NCBI GenBank assembly: GCA_032622095.1 | Contig: CP136065.1 | Location: 40,613,503 to 40,677,502, forward strand | Reading direction: 5' to 3' | DNA from: Siphonodentalium dalli | Taxonomy: Eukaryota; Mollusca; Scaphopoda; Gadilida; Siphonodentaliidae | DNA: 64,000 nt | In this document: piece by piece, positions 50,301 to 63,500 of the stretch | How the letters are laid out: each line of letters opens with the position of its first letter | How positions within the stretch are numbered: the first letter of the stretch is position 1 | The notes under the pieces: model-generated | Told to the model about the DNA's origin: nothing | Seen by the model: the letters and a program-made list of their open reading frames with translations, nothing else | Databases searched by the model: none | Made by a program: the position numbers and the translations under genes

Positions 50301-53300
50301 GGAAGGGGGCTGGCAAAATGGACACAAACAGGGTCGCCAACTGCACAAAACGCATATAAGATTAATGGAGGCACGGACTCAGTATGAGTATTCATTGTAT
50401 CAAATGTGCTTTATTCAATGAGCTTGAACAAGTTCTCATTTATTATCGAAATTGCCACGTATCGAACGGAATGGCACATTGAGAGGTCCCGATTTTCGCC
50501 CATATAAGGGTTGGAACCCGTGCCAACATCGTGTAGCCAAGACTGCGATGATCGCATCCACTTTATTGATATAACATAGTTGTTTTGAAAGTGATGTTGC
50601 TTGTGTCATGGTGTGGGTCTTGGCAGTAGTGATACTGGTTAGTCTTTGGCATTGATAAAGTATATACATTTATACAACTATTCAGTCAGTTATGATGTGC
50701 ATATGCATAGGCTATTATTACGTAAATAATAATAGGCTGACATAAAGCATAAAAACTACAATCTAACTCGCATGGACAAAGCCGGATAGCCCAGTTAGTT
50801 AACCATTTAACCAACAGAACGGCCATGTGCCAATGCATTCTCTTATATATGCGAGTCGACCATAGGTCGCCTCGCATATATAAGAGAATGCATTGGCTTA
50901 ACACATTACAAATTATAAAATTGTTAAAGAATGTAAGAAAAAATGGTAAAAAGTGTTAAAAAAGATTGTTTTTAGGCCAATGCATTCTCTTATATATGCG
51001 AGGCGACCTATGGTCGACTCGCATATATAAGAGAACTAGCAGGGTTACCCGGCGTTGCCCAGGTTAATGCGATGTGAAACCATCTGTATGCTGTGGATAT
51101 TTGTTGGGAATAGAGAACACTCTTGTTCAAAGTGTTATACGTTTTCTCATAAATTGTATATTCAAATAGCATCACACAACATGATTATTACAGTCATGGA
51201 ATATAAGTAGTGGCCCACCTTGTCAATTGTCATTCTGTTTATCGCGATTAATCCGTTCCACCAATAATGAAGTATTTATTTATTTACAACTGCGTATACG
51301 TCAGACGTTATAATATGATACATGGAAATCATAAAGACATTAGTTCGCATAAATAAAAGATGACAATTGGGTTTTACATATTGAGATGTATCAATCAATC
51401 TAGTGGGTTGGACTAAGATCTCGAGGATACCTGGCTATCATATCTCCATGAAAATACAGATGTTTCAAAGAAATGTCCAGGTGCTCGTCTGTTTATGGTG
51501 CTATATATTGGCTAAATATTCTCAGTTTCAACGAAATGTTGCTGCGCCTGCATATCAGCTACATTTGCCAGACACAGAGCGAGATTTTGAGTTGTTTATG
51601 TCAGTCGATGAGTCTGTTCTAAACCCCTTGTCAGGTGTCAGTATTGGGAGGATCCTGAAAAGTCATGTGCTACTAACTGCATTGTATTGTATATCAGAAG
51701 AAACTATATATGACTGCACACTGCGACCACTATTTTTGAACAGGCCTTCCATATATCCTGACAAATTGTAACTTTTTTGTGGAAACTGTATTGAATGGAA
51801 CAGACTCAAGTTTGTTATAATATATATGAAATCCTCTGACGGTTCGAGGTCTCTCAGTTTGCACGAATATATGAATCTCTTCAATAGAATGATAAATATA
51901 CGTTTAATGCTTCTTCTATGTATCTCTTTTTGCTAGCTCATTGTGTGAATGTCCTGATTGCCATCCCCATATAAATATGACAATTAAGAAGATATAATTG
52001 TTCAAGTGACTTATAAGTGGGTTACCATTTGTCGGGATTGTGAAATGTGAACGCCCAAATCTCCTTTAAATGATATGGAGATGGCCTGGGTGACTATATA
52101 TAACTTATATATGGATAACGGCGAATAGCAATCTTATCTATATGAAATTGGTGAAAATTGGCGAGTATACAAATTTGTATCAAATTGAAGGTCCCCATAT
52201 CTCTCACACATAGGGCACCAATTTGTTGTGTCTAAACCGCACGATAAGATTCCTCGTATCACGGAGAATAATATGTATCAATCTGGTGGATATCGGCACT
52301 AAACATATAGATATAATGTCCCTCTCATATCTATACACCACTGACTCGAATGGCCCCGCTTATGACATCCTTAAACCACACAATTACACTCCTGATATCA
52401 TGGAGATGATTGTTTATAAGTTTGGTGATAATCGGTGACTAAACAATGTTTTTTTTTTATCAAATTTGGTGCCAATCCCTCCCTCCCCATCTCTCAAATA
52501 ATCTATGTATCTCTTTTTGCTAGCTCATTGTGTGAATGTCCTGATTGCCATCCCCATATAAATATGACAATTAAGAAGATATAGTTGTTCAAGTGACTTA
52601 AAAGTGGGTTACCATTTGTCGGGATTGTGAAATGTGAACGCCCAAATCTCCTTAAAATGATATGGAGATGGCCTGGGTGACTATATATAACTTATATGTG
52701 GATATCGGCGAATAGCAATCTATCTATGATAGTGCATATCCGCTCGCCATCCGTGACGCAAACGACACAAAATGTGATTTAATTCATGGTATATCATTAG
52801 ATAAAAACATGTATGAATTTGTTGGAAATTAGTGCCAAATATATTTGTATCAGCTTTTGCCTCTTCGATTGTACCGCGTGAAGTTATATATAGAACACAC
52901 AGACAGACAGAAAGACAGACAGACAGCACACTTTGATTTCTTGTATCATTTGAGAAGAACGTGTCTGAATTTGATGGTAATTGGTACTAACAATATTTTG
53001 TATCAGTTTTTGGTGACCCTCCCGTCCCTATTTCGGACTCAAGCTGCACACACTAAGACTCATTAGAGATTAGAGATGCATATATATATGAAATTGGTGA
53101 AAATTGGCGAGTATACAAATTCGTATCAAATTGAAGGTCCCCATATCTCTCACCCATAGGGCACCAATTTGTTGTGTCTAAACCACACGATAAGATTCCT
53201 CGTATCACGGAGAAGAATATGTATCAATCTGGTGGAAATCGGCACTAAACATAAATATAATGTCCCTCTCATATCTATACACCACTGACTCGAATGGCCC

Positions 53301-54257
53301 CACTTGTGACATCCTTAAACCACACAATTACACTCCTGATATCATGGAGATGATTATTTATAAGTTTGGTGATAATCGGCGACTAAACAATGTTTTTTTT
53401 TATCAAATTTGGTGCCAATCCCTCCCTCCCCATCTCTCACACAAACAGCACCACTATGGCGTCTTTAAATCACACGATCAGATTCCTCGGATAAGAAAGT
53501 GTATCAATTTGGTAGAAATTGGCGCCAAAAAAATTGTGCATCAATTTTGGTGCCCCTGTCCCTTTCAACACACCCCTGACTCGAATGAGGCCACACTTGA
53601 CAGATATAAGCCATAACCATTAGACTCCTCATACCATGGGGATGCTTTTGTATAAGTGTGGTGGCAATCGGCGACTAAACCAATTATTATCAAATTTAGT
53701 GCCCACCCCCTCCCAATCTCTCATCCAAACGACAACAATTTGGCGTTGTTAAATCGCACAATTAGATTCCTTGTATCATGAAGAAGAATATATATCAATT
53801 TGGTGGAAATCGGCTCTAAAATTAGTTTTTATCTATTTTGGTGCCCCTCTCCCCTTTCGTGCAAATCAGACTCGAACGACGCCACTTTTGACATATTTAA
53901 ACCACACCGTTGGATTCTTCATATCATGGGGATGATTATATGTAAGTTTCGTGGCAATCGGCGACAGAACAAAAATCTGCCCCCTCCCCCATCCGGGCAC
54001 CCCTGACGCGAACGGCGCGACTTTTGCCATATTTAAAACACACCATTAGATTCCTCATATTATGGGGATGATTATATATAAGTTTCGTGGCAATCGCCGA
54101 CAAAAAAAAATTCTGCCCCTCCCCCTTTTCTGCCCCTGACAACAACGGCGTCACTTTAGAAAATTTTAACCCCGACCATTATCTTTCTCGTAAAAAGTTA
54201 CTCCTAGTAGACCCCTTTGGCATCATCTTGATGGTCCCCTGTGAATTTCTATAGAAC

Positions 54258-54304
<47 letters not shown>

Positions 54305-57300
54305 TTCGCAAATATAGATATAGACTAGCAGGGTTACCCGGCGTTGCCCAGGTTAATGCGATGTGAAACCATCTGTATGCTGTGGATATTTGTTGGGAAT
54401 AGAGAACACTCTTGTTCAAAGTGTTATACGTTTTCTCATAAATTGTATATTCAAATAGCATCACACAACATGATTATTACAGTCATGGAATATAAGTAGT
54501 GGCCCACCTTGTCAATTGTCATTCTGTTTATCGCGATTAATCCGTTCCACCAATAATGAAGTATTTATTTATTTACAACTGCGTATACGTCAGACGTTAT
54601 AATATGATACATGGAAATCATAAAGACATTAGTTCGCATAAATAAAAGATGACAATTGGGTTTTACATATTGAGATGTATCAATCAATCTAGTGGGTTGG
54701 ACTAAGATCTCGAGGATACCTGGCTATCATATCTCCATGAAAATACAGATGTTTCAAAGAAATGTCCAGGTGCTCGTCTGTTTATGGTGCTATATATTGG
54801 CTAAATATTCTCAGTTTCAACGAAATGTTGCTGCGCCTGCATATCAGCTACATTTGCCAGACACAGAGCGAGATTTTGAGTTGTTTATGTCAGTCGATGA
54901 GTCTGTTCTAAACCCCTTGTCAGGTGTCAGTATTGGGAGGATCCTGAAAAGTCATGTGCTACTAACTGCATTGTATTGTATATCAGAAGAAACTATATAT
55001 GACTGCACACTGCGACCACTATTTTTGAACAGGCCTTCCATATATCCTGACAAATTGTAACTTTTTTTGTGGAAACTGTATTGAATGGAACAGACTCAAG
55101 TTTGTTATAATATATATGAAATCCTCTGACGGTTCGAGGTCTCTCAGTTTGCACGAATATATGAATCTCTTCAATAGAATGATAAATATACGTTTAATGC
55201 TTCTTCTATGTATCTCTTTTTGCTAGCTCATTGTGTGAATGTCCTGATTGCCATCCCCATATAAATATGACAATTAAGAAGATATAATTGTTCAAGTGAC
55301 TTATAAGTGGGTTACCATTTGTCGGGATTGTGAAATGTGAACGCCCAAATCTCCTTTAAATGATATGGAGATGGCCTGGGTGACTATATATAACTTATAT
55401 ATGGATAACGGCGAATAGCAATCTTATCTATATGAAATTGGTGAAAATTGGCGAGTATACAAATTTGTATCAAATTGAAGGTCCCCATATCTCTCACACA
55501 TAGGGCACCAATTTGTTGTGTCTAAACCGCACGATAAGATTCCTCGTATCACGGAGAATAATATGTATCAATCTGGTGGATATCGGCACTAAACATATAG
55601 ATATAATGTCCCTCTCATATCTATACACCACTGACTCGAATGGCCCCGCTTATGACATCCTTAAACCACACAATTACACTCCTGATATCATGGAGATGAT
55701 TGTTTATAAGTTTGGTGATAATCGGTGACTAAACAATGTTTTTTTTTTATCAAATTTGGTGCCAATCCCTCCCTCCCCATCTCTCAAATAATCTATGTAT
55801 CTCTTTTTGCTAGCTCATTGTGTGAATGTCCTGATTGCCATCCCCATATAAATATGACAATTAAGAAGATATAGTTGTTCAAGTGACTTAAAAGTGGGTT
55901 ACCATTTGTCGGGATTGTGAAATGTGAACGCCCAAATCTCCTTAAAAAGATATGGAGATGGCCTGGGTGACTATATATAACTTATATGTGGATATCGGCG
56001 AATAGCAATCTATCTATGATAGTGCATATCCGCTCGCCATCCGTGACGCAAACGACACAAAATGTGATTTAATTCATGGTATATCATTAGATAAAAACAT
56101 GTATGAATTTGTTGGAAATTAGTGCCAAATATATTTGTATCAGCTTTTGCCTCTTCGATTGTACCGCGTGAAGTTATATATAGAACACACAGACAGACAG
56201 AAAGACAGACAGACAGCACACTTTGATTTCTTGTATCATTTGAGAAGAACGTGTCTGAATTTGATGGTAATTGGTACTAACAATATTTTGTATCAGTTTT
56301 TGGTGACCCTCCCGTCCCTATTTCGGACTCAAGCTGCACACACTAAGACTCATTAGAGATTAGAGATGCATATATATATGAAATTGGTGAAAATTGGCGA
56401 GTATACAAATTCGTATCAAATTGAAGGTCCCCATATCTCTCACCCATAGGGCACCAATTTGTTGTGTCTAAACCACACGATAAGATTCCTCGTATCACGG
56501 AGAAGAATATGTATCAATCTGGTGGAAATCGGCACTAAACATAAATATAATGTCCCTCTCATATCTATACACCACTGACTCGAATGGCCCCACTTGTGAC
56601 ATCCTTAAACCACACAATTACACTCCTGATATCATGGAGATGATTATTTATAAGTTTGGTGATAATCGGCGACTAAACAATGTTTTTTTTTATCAAATTT
56701 GGTGCCAATCCCTCCCTCCCCATCTCTCACACAAACAGCACCACTATGGCGTCTTTAAATCACACGATCAGATTCCTCGGATAAGAAAGTGTATCAATTT
56801 GGTGGAAATTGGCGCCAAAAAAATTGTGCATCAATTTTGGTGCCCCTGTCCCTTTCAACACACCCCTGACTCGAATGAGGCCACACTTGACAGATATAAG
56901 CCATAACCATTAGACTCCTCATACCATGGGGATGCTTTTGTATAAGTGTGGTGGCAATCGGCGACTAAACCAATTATTATCAAATTTAGTGCCCACCCCC
57001 TCCCAATCTCTCATCCAAACGACAACAATTTGGCGTTGTTAAATCGCACAATTAGATTCCTTGTATCATGAAGAAGAATATATATCAATTTGGTGGAAAT
57101 CGGCTCTAAAATTAGTTTTTATCAATTTTGGTGCCCCTCTCCCCTTTCGTGCAAATCAGACTCGAACGACGCCACTTTTGACATATTTAAACCACACCGT
57201 TGGATTCTTCATATCATGGGGATGATTATATGTAAGTTTCGTGGCAATCGGCGACAGAACAAAAATCTGCCCCCTCCCCCATCCGGGCACCCCTGACGCG

Positions 57301-57547
57301 AACGGCGCGACTTTTGCCATATTTAAAACACACCATTAGATTCCTCATATTATGGGGATGATTATATATAAGTTTCGTGGCAATCGCCGACAAAAAAAAA
57401 TTCTGCCCCTCCCCCTTTTCTGCCCCTGACAACAACGGCGTCACTTTAGAAAATTTTAACCCCGACCATTATCTTTCTCGTAAAAAGTTACTCCTAGTAG
57501 ACCCCTTTGGCATCATCTTGATGGTCCCCTGTGAATTTCTATAGAAC

Positions 57548-57582
<35 letters not shown>

Positions 57583-60500
57583 TTCGCAAATATAGATATA
57601 GATGCATTGGCACAGGGCATAACTGTAACTATCACAATGTGGTCAATGAGCCGGTTCCAATGATATCCATATTTGTATGGTTCTATTGAGACAGACCGAA
57701 GATATTTTAGGCTGTTGAAGCTTTATTTGGCCGGTTTGTTGGGTAAAGGGTTAATATATCTGAGCATTCTCATGTAAACCTATTTCAATTAAGGCAATAC
57801 TTTACCATCAGGGACGTGTGTCAGGGGTGGATCCAGAAAGTAAAACATTTGGACATTTCATGCCTGACACAACATTAGTTAGAAATTTCCGACCAATATA
57901 GTTTGATTTTGTGCTCATAATTTGATATACCAAACAGTACTGTAGTAGGTGTGATATTTGTTGTTATTATACAGAAAGACCGAATTGTTTTACTGAAGTA
58001 TAGCAATCAGTTGAGAATTATCAACTTTAGGGGTGTTACGATGGGATATCAAATAGTTGGACAGTTTTATAATAGATATTCAGATTAAATCATGCATGTA
58101 TGTTACAATGGGGACATTTCATGCATACAGTGGTAATTTTGTTGAGTGAATTGCCAATCATGGATGTTAGGTTAGGAATTTCCATCGACAGTTTTAAAGC
58201 TTGTGGTACCAGTTAAAAAACACCAATACAAGGCGGGTGGGTACCAATGGGATTTCTCCGTTGAGTCAAGTGCGGACCCACCATATACCCTCTCTATGTT
58301 GCGTTTATGGTACTCATATATGAGCAACATCCCATCGATGGAACTGGCCGCGCAGCGATCTCACATTCCAACTTATCAAGTAACATTATTTTGACTGGCC
58401 TAAGAATACCAACACGCACTGTGTTCTTAATATATTGTGAACAACTCAGCGATATCACCAGTCACGCTAAAACCTCTGTCGTTCATTGATCACAACTAAC
58501 GCTGATTTGTTGACAACTGGGAGAAATTAATCCGTTTTGGCAATTTTGCAGCTGGCATTTTTGCAGTTTGCAGTGCAATATTGCCAGCGTATGAACGTAC
58601 CCTTACCCTTATTCCCCTTACATATCTGGTAAATTATTTTGAAATATTAAAGGGGTACTGTACGCCAAATGTTGTTGTTGGTTTCTATAGTCTCCGAGTC
58701 GGAGAATAAGGTAACAATTTTTCCATTATTTGAAAGTCTGTTGAGTACGAAGTCATGTTACGGATGACAAATTTACCGGAATGCAAAAATACAAATTGTC
58801 GTTGTCGAGTAATTTTTGTAAAGGTTTCAACCAAATGAATCAAATAAAAGTTATATTATATGCATACTAGTCCCATATAATCATTTAAGTTATTGTATCA
58901 TCGCTAGTCAGTGAGTGGCTTGAGTGTTCTCCCCGTATCATCATAATATTTTAAGCGATCGTGTGTGCGATCGGTTTAACAATCCAGTATCCCTCAATTA
59001 CTGTTTTTGATTACGGTAATTCGTAATTTAATTGACGCCATTTTATGGGTCCAGTCATATATTCAATTTATATCAAATTATTAACTTTTAAATTATTAAA
59101 TTTTAAGATAGCCTATTAACCTGAGCGTTTACAGAATACATCTTCGACTCAAATTACTTATGTTTCTATATATTATCGATATTAGATCGTTGTTGTCACC
59201 GGAAATTTAATGAAAATGGCGTACAGTACCCCTTTAAGCTTAAGATATTTTTGACATGGGCAGGGTATTTCACTGTCTGTTATATTTTTGTCTACGACTG
59301 TTATTTTTAACCACCACTTAGCCGGGTGAATTTATTTAACTAGACAAATGGATATCTTGGTCCATGGGAGATGGGACTTGATTGGACCAAACATGACCTA
59401 GATTTAACAACCCAATCACTGATATACAAGAGAAACTATGTGTGCCGTTGAATACATGTTTGCTATATATAGCTTCTAGGATCATATAGTAGTTTGATAT
59501 CTTATCAATTTATAGTTTATATAGGTGTTAGACTGTCATATGTATATATGATGTTACCCCTTTTTGTCTACGTAATGATGTTTATAGCAATTACTAGTGT
59601 GTTGGTTGCATATCTCTATATGATTATATGTATGATACTGACTAACCCTCCTCTAACATTTGTTGTTACCTTTGAGGAATATCGTATCACTCGACATGGT
59701 TTAAATACATTTGTAATCATAATGGGACCAAAGACTTGAAAATAAAAAATATATATTATTATTGAAAAGGTCACCACATAATTAATGTTGTCATTCTAAA
59801 ACGTTGGAATTGTATAACATAAAAGAATAAAAACAAACCAATAATGAACAAGTTGATGCCTTAATATGGCACCGCTTGTTTCAACTGTGTTATTTTATAC
59901 ACTAGAAACTGAAAATAAAGCACATCATAATTCGGTCTTGAGCTCTGTATAGCATGTTTAACCCTTTTTATACCAAATACTCGTTGACTTGTGTTCCCTT
60001 ATAGGAACTATCCAGTTAACAGGCTATATAGGCAGTTTCTTTAACTTGTTATCTGATTATTTCCCACCAATTAATAGGAATCCATCTGCACTTGTATTGC
60101 CTGTATTTATCGTATGCCTGTCGTCTGCTCAAACACCATGAATATCCCCTCAGATGAAGAATATACCATTCAAATGCTTACAATTATAAGTGATCTGAGA
60201 TTCTATTTTGTAAAGAACGGGTTAATATTCCTTTTTTCTTTTCTTTTAGACATAAAAGAGCCGTTGGTTATGGGCTCCAGTGCCTTAGCTCAGTTGGAGG
60301 AGATAAGACAGTCATCCAAGGAGGGCGTTTACACGGAGGACGAAGCTCTGCGTTTGTACAATCTCTGGAAAGAACATTATGGCGAGGGCACACGTTCCTT
60401 CAAAGAAAGAAGGGTATGCATTTAAAATATGCAGGGCTATAAACGCCCTTTTTACTGGATACGCATTGACTATAGGAGCTCCCTTAGAACGTTTTTAGAT

Positions 60501-63500
60501 AATATAAGTTCAACAAACTTAGGTCGTTAGAATATGAACCTTTCTGCACTTGTAGAGACCCTCTAGCCATGTCCCTGTGGAAGGCGAATAACTACTAGGT
60601 TTAGTTCAAGGTTTTATTGCCCCGACCCCGACTCCATCCCTGACCCGGACTTTGGACACTTTAAACAGCACACACTGACTAATTCACCGAATGATGTGCA
60701 CGCATTAGATGCTCCTGTATTATCCGGAAACAAACATTTGGTTTGGAGTGATGTTATTGTCGGCACTCAAAGCAGTTTCCGTGAGAAAACACAAATCATA
60801 GCTAAGAAGCAGGCAACATAAATCGTAGCTGCAATAAGCGTGTAGACATGTATATATGAATTTACAAGTGTTGTAAGGAATACTTCTGCAAATTCGATGA
60901 CCAGGTCCGGGCAATCAATCTCTTGACCAATAGAAATGTAGGACCACATGAGATGAGTAGATAGAAGGTCGTGTGCAAAGCTAAAAGTGCAACGTACATT
61001 ACTATTAACTCATGTCGTGCCGGTTATTGTGATAAATGTCTCGCGTACTGCGGAATATATTGATATTATTAACGTTGATTCTATTATGTATGTAAATGTA
61101 ATTTAGTCTGACAAAGTCACCGTATAACATATAGACTACTGTATATTCTTCTCCCATGCACTGCTACGTTTTTGGTTCTTGTTTTATTATGCCATCGACC
61201 CCGAAGGTGGTTCGGGGTATACATGTAGTCGAGGGCTCAGCCGTCCATCAGTCTGTCCAACGCTCCGTACGAACTTATATATCTCCTAACTCGCGTGTTA
61301 ATTATCCGATTTCGTTTGTTCTTTGGCATTGTAATAGCACTGCTGTCGGGAATTACCCATATACTAAAGGTTTCTCCATTCATTTTTACCACAGCTACGG
61401 CTCTTTATTATTTGGACATTTGTGAGTTTAAAACATTTAATCTTGTAACTCGGACATGGATCATTTGATTTGGTTGCTTTCGCATGTTGACAACACGCCT
61501 TGGGGAAATGATACCACATACTACGGGTTTCATTCATCTTACCAGAGTTCCGGCCCTTGTTTGACTTGGTCAATTGTGAATGTTGTGTCCGAAAGAACAT
61601 TTTAGCTTGTACCTTGGGCAATGGTCATCGGATTCAGTTGTGATTTGGCATGGTGATAGCACAGCCATGCATTTTTACAAGATTAACTTGGGCATGGATA
61701 ATCGGATTTGGTTGTGCTTTGGTATGTTGATAGCCCAGTTTAGGAGGAAAGGGGACTTATTTGCGCACGATGTTCGTCCATTCATTGTTACCATAGTTAT
61801 GACACATGTTGGGCTTAGGATTATGTTGGATTTTCACTCTGTACATACATTTTATATTGTAACTTCAGTGGCAAAGGTCAGACTTGGATGTTACTTCGAA
61901 TACCAATAAATCAGGATTGATTGAATGATATCGACATGTTTTGTCCATGTATTGTTATCACAGTTATTGCCCTTGATGGAGATAGCAAGAATCTCCATCT
62001 TTGCTTCACATATATATACCATTGCTACTCAAGTACCAACATAATTGTTATAGGTCAATATGAGAGAAAGGATCCTTTCATTTTCTCAGAGTGATGGACC
62101 TTCTTGGCTTTGAACAAATATTTTTGTTTTCCATCCATACACATATCTAGTATGAGCGTCGGTGCATTATTGTTATAACTATATATAAATTCACATATAT
62201 ATCTACATAATTGCTGCTATGTTTATAAGGTTGATGTTTTGTTTCCTTTTTGCTTTTTATCTGATTTTTAAACTGTTTCTTTTCTTTTTTGTTCATGTTC
62301 GCATTTGTTTTCAACAGGAGGCGCTTGAAAATCTACGGTATCGGTTTTATGAAAATAGTAAGGATGTTGACCAGTTGAAGAAGTGTTTCCACAACGCAAA
62401 GAAGAACAAGAATCAACGAAAGAATCTACAGAATATCACAATAACGGTAAGCGAGCGCCAAATATCGTAATGGCGATAAGTGAACATCGATTATGAAGAT
62501 ATTCAAGATAATGTAGCATAATTAAAATATCTAAATAGCGGTGAGCGAACGCCAAATATCTAAATATCGGTAAGCGAAATCCAAATATCTAAATAGGGGT
62601 GAGCGAACGCTAAATATCGAAATATCAAAGTTACCATAAGAAAACACCAAATATCAAAATAACGGTGTAAAGCCAACTACAAATATAATAACTAATTAAA
62701 GGTGAGCGGACGCCAAACATCGAAATGTCGGTGAGCGAAATATCTGAATGAGGATGATTGAACATCGATTTGAACATCGATTACGTTTAGTCTGATGCCA
62801 GCACTTAATGCGCATAAGATTGTCCACAGTCCACTTATAAACGGACAATCCGTACCTAAAATGATCGTTAATTAATGGACAATCCGACCACGCGTGGCAC
62901 GCGATCTTGGGATTGTCCACTAAATCACGACATATATTGATAATCATGCATGTTAACTTCATATTAAATCTGAAGGGTAATAACTCTATAAAGAATGTAC
63001 CTTTATTAAATAACGGAGATTTGTATGAGAAATTTGCAACACCACAACAGATAAACTCCTGTGAAATAAAAGTCAAATTCTTCCCTTGGGTGGGTGGGCT
63101 TGGGGGAGGTTTGGGATACGCTCTTTAAAAACACTTCTTCTTTAAAAACACTTCTTCGAATATTTCCGTTATTTCGTCAAAAACCCTTCTTCAATTATTT
63201 CCGTTATTTGTCACAAACACTTCTTATACAAATCGCCGTTATTTAGTAAATTAACATTCTTTATAGAGTTATTGCCCTTCATATTAAATATGAAGCTAAC
63301 ATGCAGGATTAGCTATACATACATGCCACCATTCATTTCCATTTCAGCTCATTATATCTTGAATGGGAAACAAAGGATCTAGTCACAACGATTTCGCTTA
63401 TATTCTTGTACAAATTTATACCGTAATATGTTTACGGTTAAGATATTCTTTATTGCCCCCTTATATATGCATGTTCACCAACTCACATACATATTATTTA

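Larger units (their letters stand above)
50799..57754. mobile_element. piggyBac-like MITE, copy 5, split by a 6.6-kb insertion
   Basis: TTAA (50799-50802) precedes CCATTTAACCAACAGAACG; the right end GTTTGTTGGGTAAAGGG is followed by TTAA (57751-57754). The second internal palindrome is cut at TATATAAGAGA (51034) and resumes ATGCATTGGCACAGGG (57602). Its uninterrupted form would be about 390 bp, as in copies 3 and 4. Confidence 0.9.

Noticed and set aside
51403-57444. Paired identical frames (122, 71, 69, 73, 118, 68 and 72 codons)
   Set aside because: They are duplicates caused by the 3.29-kb tandem element. None has a recognisable domain, and they sit in repeats also found diverged at 2541-5114.
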